64,000 bases of DNA from Guillardia theta CCMP2712. Its lineage: Eukaryota > Cryptophyceae > Pyrenomonadales > Geminigeraceae. Both the position numbers and the translations under genes were made by a program. Below the pieces are notes generated by a model, which searched no databases, was not told the DNA's origin, and was given only the letters and a program-made list of their open reading frames with translations. The DNA lies in contig NW_005434635.1 in the NCBI RefSeq assembly GCF_000315625.1, forward strand, positions 130,730 to 194,729. Direction: 5' to 3'. Every line of letters starts with the position of its first letter. Within the stretch, counting starts at the first letter, position 1. Positions 13,590-24,443 of this stretch are shown here, piece after piece.

Positions 13590-14237
13590 CTATAATCCGT
13601 TAAATAGAAGAGAATACACCTGCTTATCGCTACCTATCTCTTTGCCAATCTCTAGTTTCTTAGCAATAACTTTTACCCTCAAGCTGGTTCCATGATACGA
13701 CATGATCATCGTTTCCCGGGCGTTTTCCACACAATTCAAAGATTCTTGTCTGTCATGGTGCTGCATCAATAATGCTTGCCGCAAGCAGCATGCATCAGGT
13801 ACATACTGCCACATATTCACGTCGAAAGGAAGTTGAAGGAATTTCTGGAGCTCGTAGTTGATATGGAGAACCCTGAATGAAGGCATCTCCACAACCATTA
13901 ATCCCGTATCCATAGATCCTCTGCTGGGATCCAAATCGAAGCACTTGATGAAGTGACAACTTTCGCATGTCTCGCCACACTTATCATTCATACAATCTTC
14001 GACCAAGCTCATGTTCAAGTCCCTTGCAGAGGATGTGTCGTTGTTTTGAATTGTTTCGGGAGGCTCATCAAATGCCGATTCTGACTTCCTCTTTTTGTGA
14101 AGCTCAGATGATTCCGATTTGAAAAGCGCTGGACTTGGAATATAGGAGCAAACGAAAAATCCTAAGCTAAGGCCCGCAATGAATGCAACATTCTCATTGC
14201 TGAGCAAATTCTGTGCGAACGAGGGAGGGTATGACAT
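13590..14237 (-). CDS. Unknown membrane-anchored protein, possibly PAS-like
   Basis: A single open frame of 215 residues. Residues about 18-34 (AFIAGLSLGFFVCSYI) form one hydrophobic segment, so the protein is probably an N-terminally anchored membrane protein. A Cys-rich stretch follows (CMNDKCGETCESCHFIKC) that could bind metal or form disulfides. Downstream, LMVVEMPSFRVLHINYELQK resembles the first strands of a PAS domain, but the match is too short to rely on. A donor-like GTGTATT near residue 206 could extend the gene beyond the stop at 13590. Function unknown. Confidence 0.55.
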   Translation of the reverse strand: MSYPPSFAQNLLSNENVAFIAGLSLGFFVCSYIPSPALFKSESSELHKKRKSESAFDEPPETIQNNDTSSARDLNMSLVEDCMNDKCGETCESCHFIKCFDLDPSRGSMDTGLMVVEMPSFRVLHINYELQKFLQLPFDVNMWQYVPDACCLRQALLMQHHDRQESLNCVENARETMIMSYHGTSLRVKVIAKKLEIGKEIGSDKQVYSLLFNGL

Positions 14238-15684
14238 TGACGACTATTTCACAGAGCGGAGGGAGGTGCGATGTGAGAAGGGGGGGGGGGGGGGGAAGGG
14301 GGAGGGCAAAAACGAACACGGAACAAAGGATGAAACGTAGGGGAAATGGTGATGACGTTCGTATAACCTTTAATATCATTGGAAATCGTACCCCACCCCA
14401 CCCCCTTCATTAGAGCATGAAATGTCTCAATCAAGGGGTGAAAGGGGTGTTGCGTCCCCTTCAATGCTGACTCCTTGTACAGTTACATCCGTTGCATGTC
14501 ATCATTTGCAGGGATTGGAGGTCCGAAGAGGCCGAGGACAAGTTGTAGCCCAGGGTGGACGGGGGTCCTTTTGTACCACATTTGTCGAAAGGTTGCGGTT
14601 TGGACCCCGTGAGCTTCTTGTTTATATCTCAGATATCTGCTGGGGGTGGGGTGGGGTTGATAGGGGTGGTAGGGGGATGTACTGGGGTGGCTGTACTAGG
14701 CTTGAACACAACTAGAATATGACTCAGTTGATCATAGTTAGTGCCGGGTACTAAAGGGTGACACTCGGACGACATGAAAGTTTCGGCGGCGTGGGGTGGG
14801 TGGTCGAATGTGGGGGGTAGGGGTAGAAGAGTCAAAGGAGATCAGACATAGACCCGACGGTCTTCCCCGTTGAGCTCTTCTGTTCCTTAGCTTAAGTTTA
14901 CTCAAAGTTAAGTTAAACATCAGTACTGCTAGACAGCCTTCAACGAACGCCGACCGTCCAACGGCGCGGCGCCCCGGGCCCGTGCCCGGGGGCCACGGTG
15001 AGCCGCTCAGTCGGAGTCGGAGCCTCCCCCGGCCCGGCTGGGGGCCCGGGGGCCCGTCGCTCACGGTCAGCCTCAGTCACCTCACTTGTGCCGACTCTGT
15101 GACGGTCAGGAGCGGCTGAGCACGGCGCCGCCGCGACCGGGGTGACCCGGGGCCGCCGCCGCGCCGGGCGGCCCGCCGGGCGGCCCCGGCCGCGCGGCGG
15201 TGAGTCAGTCCCGGACGGCTCAGTCCGGGCCGGGCCCCCGGGGGAGTCCGAAGGCTCCGGCGGGAGTCCGGCGGGCCCGTGACGAGCCTGTCACTTTGTC
15301 TCGGATGTCTGAGTGACTTGCCGCCCGGCGGCAGCCTGCGGTACCGTAGTACCCGGGCGGCCGCGGCCCGGCGGCGGCCGGCCGTCGGATGCGCGCCGCC
15401 GTGGGCAGGCTCAGGCCGCGCGGCGCAGAGCACTGCCCGCACGAGTCACTGAGTGCCGGTGACCGTCACGCCGGGCCGTCACGCGGGCCCGGCCGAAGTA
15501 CGCCGCCGCCGTACCGTACGGTCCGATCCGATGATCGCTGCGGCCGCCCGGCCCGGCGCCCGGATCGGACTCCCGGGCGGCAGGCCGGGCCGGGGAACTT
15601 AACTGAGGCAAGCTCAGTTGTGGTCTTGATGAAGCAATAATTTAGACAACTTGATTGTTGCCTACTTGCAGGATCCTTCAAGCC
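14238..15684. other. Intergenic: poly-G tract, GGGGTAGG words and a GC-rich island
   Basis: A run of 14 G begins near 14281. 14390-14410 and 14640-14830 are dense in GGGGTGG and GGGGTAGG words, potential G-quadruplexes. GC-rich island 2 occupies about 14865-15600. An acceptor-like TTGCAG at 15665-15670 just before the next start suggests a 5' UTR intron or an unseen first exon. Confidence 0.5.
14865..15600. repeat. GC-rich island 2
   Basis: The largest GC-rich block, with GAGTCACTGAGTG, CGGTCAC, GGAGTCCG and long CCGGGC strings. Near its left edge (about 14897-14920) is ACTCAAAGTTAAGTTAAA, also present at about 48038-48057. Near its right edge is AACTTAACTGA, also present near 48179. It ends about 85 bp before the ankyrin/SDR start codon. 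Confidence 0.7.
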
Positions 15685-18130
15685 ATGGAGGCCTTGCTAG
15701 AGGCTGCGGCGGCAGGGGATGAAGCGAAAGTTGACGCCATGCTCGGGTCCTCGGCCGACCCCAACTGGACAGACGAAAGCGGATGGTCGCCATTGATCAT
15801 GGCCGCCAAGGTGAGGAGGGCGGTGATGGTAGCACGGTGGCGCGCTAAGTTGAAAGTTTGTTGCCGAAATTCATAGGAGGGGCGTTTGGAAATGGTGGAC
15901 TCCTTGTTGAGAAAAAAAGCGAGTCCAGATCCCCAGCGGGTTGCTCATTCTGCGATACGGGGCGCGTCTCTTGGAGGGCACGTGAATGTTGTTAGACTTC
16001 TTCTGCGGCATAAGGTTGGATACTGTGTTGTCTGCGGGTCTGCTAGTGATTGAAGAGGCGCGCTGAGGGGAAGAGGCGGGGGCAGGTATAGGTTTTGAAG
16101 TATTGGCAGGCAAATCCTAACTATCCAAGCTTCCACAATAGAACAGCTCTGATGGGAGCATGCATGAATGGCTACGAAGACGTTGTGAAGACACTTCTAG
16201 AAAGCCAGGCAGATCCATCGATCAGGAACGATGAGAATGAGAATGCTTTGGACTTGGCCAAGAAGAAGTCTTTCAATAAGGTGTATGCATCTACTTGGAA
16301 GGTTTAGAAAGGGCTCAGCCTATGCTTGTGCAGATATCCAACCTGATCTCAATAGCGCTCGAAATGGACAACGTGGGCTAGGTGATTTTTCCTTTTGCAA
16401 GATTGCTGACCCGTCAAACAAGGTACGCAATCGGCGTTGGCGGGAGGAATCAAGCTTTCTATGTCACGACGAGTCAATTAGAAGTGAGATAAACCTAGAG
16501 GTTGGAGGGAAAACTCTCCTGGACTTCGCTTTCGAGACTGGAAACTCTGAACTGGTAGCGATCTTGATTGGGTTCAACGCCACACGGGGCAACCTCAAAG
16601 ATCAGTGGAGCCCGCAAGACTCACTCATGGAAGAAGGAAAGCAAGAGATTCCAGAGAAGGTTTCAGAGTCGCTACGTATTCTTGTCATCGGAGGAACTCA
16701 ATTCATGGGTCGCCAGACAGTGGAGGAACTGGTAGCGGCCGGTCATGAGGTAACGATACTGAGCAGGGGGAAATCGAAAAATCCTCACGGCGAAGGTAAT
16801 TCCTTTCACACTTTTCCGAACTGCTGCAGTGGTTTGTGAGCTCTTTGTTCCAGCTGTACGCCATATTATCTGTGACAGAACTCGAGACCGCGAGGCGTTC
16901 AGGAATCACATATCAGAAAGCGGCCCGTGGGATGTTGTGATAGATTTTGCCGCGTTCCACAAGGCATCAGTCATGGATGTTGCACTGGCAAGTAAATTGC
17001 ATTGTAAGTTGCCGTTGTTTTGAAAAATGGTTCAATTGCAGGGACTGGGAAACGCCCCAACTCATTACATCCTCATCTCGACCGACTCTGTTTACATGGC
17101 GTGTCTACGAACATCGCAGTCCGAGGTAGCGAAAGTCATACCGGTGAAAAAAGAGGCTGAGATGTCCATCAGGAAGGAGGAGTCAAGGAGGAATCTGCAC
17201 AAAGACCTCCTAGTGAAGAGCACAAGGTTTGAAAGTGCACGAGGGTTCCCTTTTGATATCGCTGGTTTTAGGAGGAGCTTCGACTCAGATCTCCCTATCA
17301 GTACGAATACGGCAGCAGGAAACTAGAGTGCGAGGAAAGCTTAAAAGTGCTCCATGACAAGATGGGTTTCCGATTCACTGCACTCAGATTGTGTGACGTG
17401 GTAAGAGATCGTACGGACTTGTTGATTGGCCAACAAGTTAACTTCGAATCGAGATGGGTCCATACGACAACTTGGGATCATTCTTAAAGCTGCAAGCGCT
17501 GATCAAGACTCATAGACCAGTACACTTTCTTGTTGCTTTGATATCTAGATTGATTCAACCTGCAGATACCCGTTGGAAGAGAAATGTCCGGGAATGAGAA
17601 CAGTGTCTTGTGTCAACGCATCAGCATCGGTCAGTTCACTGCAATCGTATACCTTGCATCTCAATGTTTGCAGTTTACTCGCATGATGTTGTCTCTGCAA
17701 TCATCAAGACAATCGAGGCGGGACCTAGGTGAGTTGAAGTGTTGCACGAGTCGCTTCAACATCATGTACGTCATCAGAGTTTATGGACTTTCTCTCAACA
17801 TCGCCGGGCGAGAGCAGCCAACAATGAAAGAGTATGTTTCTCATTTTTGGCTCTTTCTCAATGACAGTATCTGACAGGTTTATCGAAATGATAGCAGAGG
17901 CTTGCGGTGGTGATTCAGATGTCTTTGACTTGCTAGTTCAGAGAGTGACCCATGTTGTGTAGGAGATGAACTTTCCTTCGACGAAAACAAGCGCTCTTTC
18001 TTTCCTTCAGTGGATTTCGGGCCTGTAGCCTCGTAATGCGGAAGAATCTTACGCCATGACCTGTACAAGTCACACTGCTTGTCCCTGGCAGGTCCAAAGC
18101 TCAAGAAATTTTGGCCTGGCAACCAACAGA
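15685..18130 (+). CDS. Ankyrin repeat - NAD(P)-dependent epimerase (SDR) fusion
   Basis: The N-terminal part has ankyrin repeats (MEALLEAAAAGDEAKVDAML, GWSPLIMAAK, GHVNVVRLLLRH, NRTALMGACMNGYEDVVKTL, KTLLDFAFETGNSELVAIL). An extended/atypical SDR then starts with the Rossmann motif ILVIGGTQFMGRQTVEELV and GHEVTILSRGKS, followed by DVVIDFAAFH, YILISTDSVYM and a YGSRK catalytic Tyr-x-x-x-Lys. Later blocks are MGFRFTALRLCDVV, GPYDNLGSFL and AIIKTIEAGPR. It resembles the epimerase group that includes plastid CSP41 RNA-binding proteins, but the substrate is unknown. At least seven introns are needed. The C-terminal exons after about 17900 are uncertain, so the end is approximate. The ankyrin part probably binds a partner protein. 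Confidence 0.75.
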
Positions 18131-18284
18131 AGTAGATTCAATATGCGGCACTACTCCCAGCATCGAACTGATCATAGTTGGTGCAGATCAAGGATTGGAT
18201 TCGAAGGACGACAGCATGGAACGATGTGCCGGCGAATGCTGCATACACTATGGCCTTTGTGCGCGCCAACTCATACCTTGCATG

Positions 18285-18615
18285 AGGCAGCCCGGTGGCC
18301 GCCGGGCCGCGGAGCCTGCAGTGGCAGGCCGCAGTTTGGGGGCCCGGCCCGCCTGGCCGCCGATGGCCGCCGGGGTCGGACTGACCTTACACAGGCCACC
18401 GGGCTGTGACTGGCAGGCCGCACTGTCGGGCCCTGCTCCCGGAGTCCCGGCCGGCGGACCTCCGGGCCGGCCTGCCGCGAAGTCAGCGGCCAGCCTGTGG
18501 CCCGGACCTTCGCCGCAACCGTCAGCGGCGAGTCAGTCCGGGAGTCCCCGGGCCCGGTCCCAGTCCGGGACCGTAGAGTCACGGCGGATCGGACCGTCGT
18601 GGCACCGGCGGGTTG
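18285..18615. repeat. GC-rich island 3
   Basis: GC-rich block with GGCAGGCCGCA repeats, GAGTCAGTCCGGGAGTCC and GGCCGGC strings. It lies between the end of the ankyrin/SDR gene and the start of the SAM/oxygenase gene (18787) and ends abruptly in an A-rich segment (GTAAAAAAACG). Confidence 0.65.
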
Positions 18616-18786
18616 ATAAATCTTGTAAAAGTAAAAAAACGATTGGACCTAAAAAACTTTAAGTTACTCGGAGAGAACGTCGTGAGGAAATTCTTTCGAG
18701 GGACAGGGGAGGAAACGAGAGCAAGGGGGGGAGCAAGGAGGAGCGTTCTCAGCACGAGCAATGCGGATAGATCGATAGCAAACACC

Positions 18787-20716
18787 ATGAGGACAACATG
18801 CAGGGAAGGAGACAGCTCGTCAGACCGGCCTTGTCACTCAACTGGGGTGATGCGCAATGGAGCGAACGTTGAAGAAGTAGCACCTCATGATGAAGACTTG
18901 AGGGAGGTGCTGAAGGAGATAGGAGCCGAGCCTGTCTACCAGGTGGCATACACTGTCACCTCCCTCGCCTCTCTCCTTTCCGCTCTTGTGAACTCTGGCT
19001 GGTGCAGGACCTGAAGGATGCTTTTGTCGACTTGGACGCCCTTGCCCTCATGTCCGAAGAGGACCTGCGGTCTCTCGGCATCCCGCTGGGACTTCGGGTG
19101 AAGCTCCTGGCATGGATCAGGTCTTCTTCCATCAGGAGGAGATCTCCTTGCTGTGACTGCCCTGTGCTTCTCCTGCAGGACCGCGGGGTCACACCAGGGG
19201 AGGAAGATAGCCCATGAAGATTCTGACATTGTGTCGGATGTATCTGACGCGGGGGAGGAGATGTTGTGCTGGAACATGGAGTCTTATGACGATGTGCTCC
19301 TGCTACAGAAATCAAAACCAAACCTAGTGAGCCCTACTGTCTTCTTTCCGCTCCTTCCCCCCCCGATCCGACTCCCTTCCTCGCTTCCGACCCCTCTGCT
19401 CCCAGACCTTCTTGCTCGTGACTTTCGATGTCAAGCTGCTGGACCTCAAGACTGGCGAACTTGGTCGCTACATCAACTCAGAAGCAGCTGGACATGCTGC
19501 TGGAGATGGAGATAAACTCTTCAACATCTTGATGGCCAAGGTATGGAAGCTGGGTGACTGCCTTGTCCTCACTCTATGCAGGAAGGTCGATCGTTCATGC
19601 TCGCTGTAGCCGGCTGCTCGCCTCCTCTACACATCGTCGGGGTCTCTGTGGAGGAGGCATCAGGCACAGGCAAGTTCAAGACCTCCCTCACCTACTCTCA
19701 GGCAAGTACTTCCCACCTGCCGGAGTCACTTCCCTTGCCTTCCAGTGCCTCCCCTTTGTCACGCACTTATGCTATCTCCTGCTCCGCGTCTGAGTTGATC
19801 GTGTAGAGGAAAGTCCTCACCGAGCTCTGCAAGAGCGTCTGGGGCGACCCCGTGCTGCCTCCGCCAGCAGGCACCAGACGTGAGCCGGCGAGTCCAGATG
19901 AGGAGAAGGGAGGGAGGAGCCCGAGGATGAACTTCGATGGCTTTGGTAGACAGGAGGACATGGGGGGAGGGTTGAGGAAGCGGGTGCTTCAGCAGAGCCC
20001 TCTGATCGCAGTGTTCGACAACATCTGCTCTCCCGCCCTCCACCGCGCGGTATGCCAGGTCTTCAAGTCTCCGTCAGTCTGGACGTGGGGGCACACGTCC
20101 AGCGGGGCAGGGGAGCTGAGCGAAGCAGACTCGCTCTTCTGGAAGTGCAACCAGAGCTCGTTGGAGGAGGAGGAGGCCATTCGGCACCTCAGCGCCATCG
20201 TGCTGGATCTATGCTCGCATGCTACTGGGAGGCCGCTCTTGATCCAGCGGGTCTATGCCAATGGGCACACGTTCGGTCAGGGAGGAAACATCCATGTGGA
20301 CGAGACGGGAGCTGAGAACTACGCGGCAATCTACTACTCCAACGAGGAGTGGCGGTCCCACTGGATGGGCCACACCTTCTACTTCCCCGGTGATGCCGTT
20401 GACATCCGTGACGCTCCCGAAGAGCTTGACGTCGCTCTTGCTGTCCTTCCTAGACCGCGACGGTACAGTCACACATAGCATGGAATGTGCTGACGCTCCT
20501 TTTCAGGCTCGTGCTGCATGACGGGCGGCAGGTTCGCTCGCTCGTGCATGGCTTGTACTGCTCGAGCTGACTGGCTGGCAGGCACATCTGGGAAGTGCTC
20601 CACATCGAAGCTTCCGAGGGTTGCGGGTCAGGAAATATCGAAGTGGGAGAGGAGAAGCTGAAGCAGCGCAGGTGACCCTTGCGTGGAAGTTCGGAGTGAA
20701 GCAAGACGATGAATGA
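18787..20716 (+). CDS. SAM domain - 2OG-Fe(II) oxygenase (prolyl 4-hydroxylase-like)
   Basis: The N-terminal exons give a SAM-like helical domain (LREVLKEIGAEPVYQ, DLKDAFVDLDALALMSEEDL, LGIPLGLRVKLLAWI). A middle part follows (FLLVTFDVKLLDLKTGELG, SFMLAVAGCSPPLHIVGVSV). The C-terminal 2OG-Fe(II) domain has YANGHTFGQGGNIHVDE with the HxD iron ligands, AAIYYSNEEW, and after two short introns GRLVLHDGR ... HLGSAPHRSFRGLRV supplying the distal His and the 2OG-binding Arg. This splicing also yields TLAWKFGVKQ before the stop at 20714-20716. It is probably a cytosolic protein hydroxylase, since no signal peptide is seen. The substrate is unknown. The start could lie upstream of 18787 because the frame is open from 18613. 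Confidence 0.8.
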
Positions 20717-20929
20717 TGAGCTCGAAGGAGGGAGAGAGGTGAGTGTAGAATTAGCAAGGAGGTGTGTAGAAGAAGAAAGCACTTGCAGTATCACGACTGG
20801 AGAGTTGAGATTCAGTTATGTTTAATCTTGCCAAGTGAAATCAACATCTGCAATAATAATGCAACAGAATATCAAAAACAATATCTTGATGCAACGATTT
20901 CAAAATCTTAAGGGGGTCCTCGATAAATC

Positions 20930-22721
20930 TCAACAGTCGTCATGCGAAATCGTATCATACTGCACTGATCGTCGTTTTCTTCTGTAGATCAACACAAGGG
21001 CGACCATGCAAAGGTTGAAGATGACAACGCCAGCAGCAAACTTCGTGTTGGTCACGCCAGCAAGCGGAAGAGTCGCGGTCGACGAAGATTTCTGCTCGAG
21101 CATGTAGAGGCTCGTGGAGATCATATCGTCGGGCAGCTGAGCTCTGATCGACATGGGGAGGTCATGCTTCACCACGAAGACGCCAAAGACAGCCGATCCG
21201 GTGTCGAAGATGACGGTGAAGGGCTGTTTGGGGGTTCCGACGCCCACATCCATGAAGTACTGAGTTCCCTTCTTGTTGAAGATCGGGATCTGATCGACCT
21301 GAGTGAGTCTCTCCGTGTGCTCCGCCGGGAACATCGTCTCCTCTCCACGCAGAAGCTGGAGCTTGGTGATGGGAGCATGGTGAAGTTCGAAGGCACCGAG
21401 CTGAGGGTTCCTCACAGGGTTGTACTTCAAGTTGAGAGGAGCAATGCCGATGATCGGCCTCTCCCTTTGCGTCATGTCGAACTCAACCATGAAGGATCTG
21501 AAGAACACGTCTCCGATGAGAAGTCCTTGCATGCCGGCGGGACTCGGTTGCACGCAAGTCTGGTTGGTACGTGCCAAGAACCATGAGGAGAAGGGAACCT
21601 GCCACTCTCTTCCTCCGATTCCGAGCCAGAAAGACTTGCCCTCCTCCCAGAGATTCGTGAAGTCATTGAAAGGAACGTTCCTCAGCTTCCCGCCCAGGGT
21701 GTCGCCCGGCATCACCAAGCAAGAAGTTCCACTGTCCATGATGGATGGAAGGTAAGGCTCGTCCATCGGATCGGAGAACTTGAGCAGCTCAGTAGAAGTG
21801 TCGTACGATTGTCCGAACCTCAGGGAAGTCACCCCAACGATGAAGTCGTTCTCCGATAGACAGGGAGTGTACCACATTTCCCCCACGGTAGTGGAGGGAT
21901 CATACCCTCCCAGCTGAACCTCAGCTGTAGAAGAGCGTCAGCGGAGGTCATGGAAGAAGACTTGACGTACCATCAATGTCAGTGGAGAAGAAGGAAAACT
22001 TCCTCGTCAGGTCCCTGGCGTTGGACATCTTGTTCTCCTGGTCCGTCATGGCGAAGAGAATGGGGGTAGGAAGCTCCCTGCCCTCCTCGCCCGACTTTGG
22101 AAGACCAAAGCCAAGGATTCCATCAACACCGTTGAAGTCGGGGCTGTTGCAGTCCGTGATAACACCGAAAGGAGCAGTGCACTTATAGTCTCCGAGCTGC
22201 GGGTTGAGTCAGAAACCAGCTATGTAACTGACCAGCTATCCTACCCAGACTTGGTCAACACCGTTGAATCCTCTCAGATGAGATCCATCAGCATAGTGAA
22301 GGTCAAAGACCTGCCATCAGAAGTCATGTACAGCACGGCAAGGCCATCATCCGCTTCCATAAAACTCCTCAGACTGTTCCGATATGGCACCTCACACAAA
22401 TCTGCTAGACGCCTACGAAAGATGCAACAGACTCTAACGCAAGTCTCACAACCGTTTCGATCGCATTGTATGCAATCTTTCCATCCACATACTACCCAGC
22501 AACTTGTCTCCACAACCATCCCTGTCTGCCTCCACCAACCCACACACTCACAGTCAAACACCCTGCAACTGGCGTCTTACCTTCTCTGTGATGGGATTGA
22601 AGGTCGAGCTCTTCGTTACATCGAAGTGCCTCGACTGTTCTGGCTTGTAGGGCGTGTGAAAGCTTGTTCCTGCTCCCACCAGCCCCACCAGCACCAGCGC
22701 GCGTACCGTCCCCCTCGCCAT
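20930..22721 (-). CDS. Membrane-anchored pepsin-family aspartic protease, apparently circularly permuted
   Basis: Exons 22721-22581, 22310-22245, 22196-21971 and 21924-20930 give 475 residues in one frame. A signal peptide (1-19) is followed directly by SRHFDVTKSSTF, which in pepsins lies after the first catalytic Asp. Then come the flap (FDLHYADGSHLRGF, about 49-62) and DGILGFGLP. The C-lobe has the second catalytic site IMDSGTS (Asp 208) and LLIGDVFFRSFMVEFD. After the normal end of the enzyme comes a linker and the missing beginning: QIPIFNKKGTQYFMDVGVG, then VIFDTGS with Asp 385. A transmembrane helix (about 440-458) and a short basic tail finish the protein. Both catalytic aspartates are present, in reversed order. 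A tandem duplication trimmed at both ends would give this arrangement. Intron 1 (270 nt) is the longest; an unseen exon there is possible but the family alignment is continuous across it. Confidence 0.85.
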
Positions 22722-23506
22722 GGCTGGTGCCTCTTCGTAGAAAGGCGCACCGTTACAAAAGTTACGTATTCGTTACTGTACGTTACAACAGTGCTCTGAA
22801 AACGTTATTAGACGTTACATATCATCAGGATTCTCGCTCTATTTCGGATGGAAAAGTGAATATGTACCCCTACCCCCTCTATCATGATAGATTATGTGGA
22901 AGTACCCATGATTTTATACTGATATGTGAAGGATATAAGGGGGTACCAAAAGTACCTACCCCAGGATCCCCCTTTCAACATCCCCCACCCCTACCCCAAT
23001 GACCGAGAGTCGCGGGATGATGCTGTGGCGGGGGACAGGAGAATGCGAGAGATGGAGCAGAGCGGGAGCAGAGGGAGCGGCGAGAGGAGGAGGACGAGAA
23101 CAAGGACAAGGACGAGAAAAGTGAAAGATATCAAGGAAGATAGCTGGGTGAAACGTGCGAGGACCCGAAGGCACTGACAAAGTGTCGTTTGAAGGAGTAG
23201 AGAAGAAGAGAGGAAAGAATTAGACGAGGTCTGAATATGGTTGAATGCTCATAGTTGTATCATATTCGTGCATACGATAATGCAACAGGATGTAGGCAAA
23301 CGCATCAGCTATGAGATGCTGGTTCCAAATTTCGTTGGCGGGCGGTAACTCTGATTGCTCAGGATGTCTCATGAGGAACATGAAATGGTGGACGAAACAA
23401 GAAACCGAACAACCCAAGCGGAACGAACTGCATGCATGCGCCGTGCTTGCAACGTGATGTCAACATGCTCTACCGCCTTCGTTGTCGGTGAGATGGTCGT
23501 TATGAC
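22722..23506. other. Intergenic with GTACCC words
   Basis: This separates two divergent genes and so should hold both promoters. 22860-22995 is dense in GTACCCCTACCCC-like words on either strand. 23030-23130 is purine-rich (GAGAGG, GGACAAGGAC). A 65-codon frame at 23220-23417 on the minus strand has no recognisable features. Confidence 0.45.
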
Positions 23507-24221
23507 ATGACATCGTTAATAACCACTGTTACAGGCGCGATCATGCTACTTCACATTGGTTGTGTGGCAGGAAATCCCAACGACAAGCTTCAGACTGCAA
23601 TTCATGCGAAATCTGCTCCTTCCTCCGCTGCTGAAGTTGCTCGGGAGATATCGGCGAAAGCACAGAAACTGCAGAGCGAGATCTCGAGCATCCATGCGAA
23701 CATGGGGAGCGCAGACGACAAGTTGAACTCGATCAAAGAGCTCAAGTCAAAGCTTGCGACCAAGACTGTGAAGGGCAACGAGTTGGCCGATGCAGAGGTC
23801 AGCTTGCAGCAGCATACGATGAAGGTTTGTTCTGAGAGTTTTGACAGGAGAAGGTGCAAAAGATGAAAGCAGCAGTTCATGCAGCTGCCATGATCAAACA
23901 GAACGCCATTCATCACCTCGCTCTGTCTCACTCGGCTGGACCTCGCAACACAGGTAGGACGAACGCGATGGATAAGGGAAAGGGCTGAGAGGCTGTGCAG
24001 GCGGCCAGCCTATCTACCCCAAGAAACTCACGCTACATGCGAGTGGATTGTTCGCAGACGGGCCTTACGTCATCATGGGTGAGCGAACTCAATGCTGATG
24101 AGATGTTTACCTGACAAAGAGGTTTTTAGCCGTGCTGGCCACAATCCTCCTCACCTTCTGCTTCTGCGCATTTTCTTCTCGTCCAACGTCGATGAGCGGC
24201 AAATACGACATGCGGCGATAG
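23507..24221 (+). CDS. Small membrane protein with signal peptide, coiled coil and C-terminal TM helix
   Basis: Four exons. The N-terminus (MTSLITTVTGAIMLLHIGCV) is a signal peptide or signal anchor. A charged helical region follows (AAEVAREISAKAQKLQSEI, KLNSIKELKSKLATK). A 50-nt intron (GTCAGC to GACAG) joins NELADAE to EKVQKMKAAVHAAAMI. Two further short introns lead to GGQPIYPKKLTLHASGLFA and a C-terminal transmembrane segment (AVLATILLTFCFCAF). The stop is at 24219-24221. No family recognised. It converges with another coiled-coil membrane protein 223 bp away. Confidence 0.65.
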
Positions 24222-24443
24222 GGCAGAGTTTCCTCGGTAGCTTGGAAGCGATTGAATGAACTTGTCTGAAACGGAGAAACGATCCATCACTTTCCGCATG
24301 TGTATGCAAAGGAGGAAAGGCAAGGGCAAGATTCACCCACTGAACAAAGAGGATTGATTAACAGTCTCAATGAAGTTTCCCAAGTGCTACTTTAACAAAT
24401 CTAGTTGCTGAATGAATACTTTGCTACCAACAGCCTTCACTCC

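Noticed and set aside
23797..23846. A 23-nt mini-intron starting at GTTTGTTC in the small membrane-protein gene
   Set aside because: A 50-nt intron starting at GTCAGC with the same acceptor keeps the frame and matches the usual intron size here.
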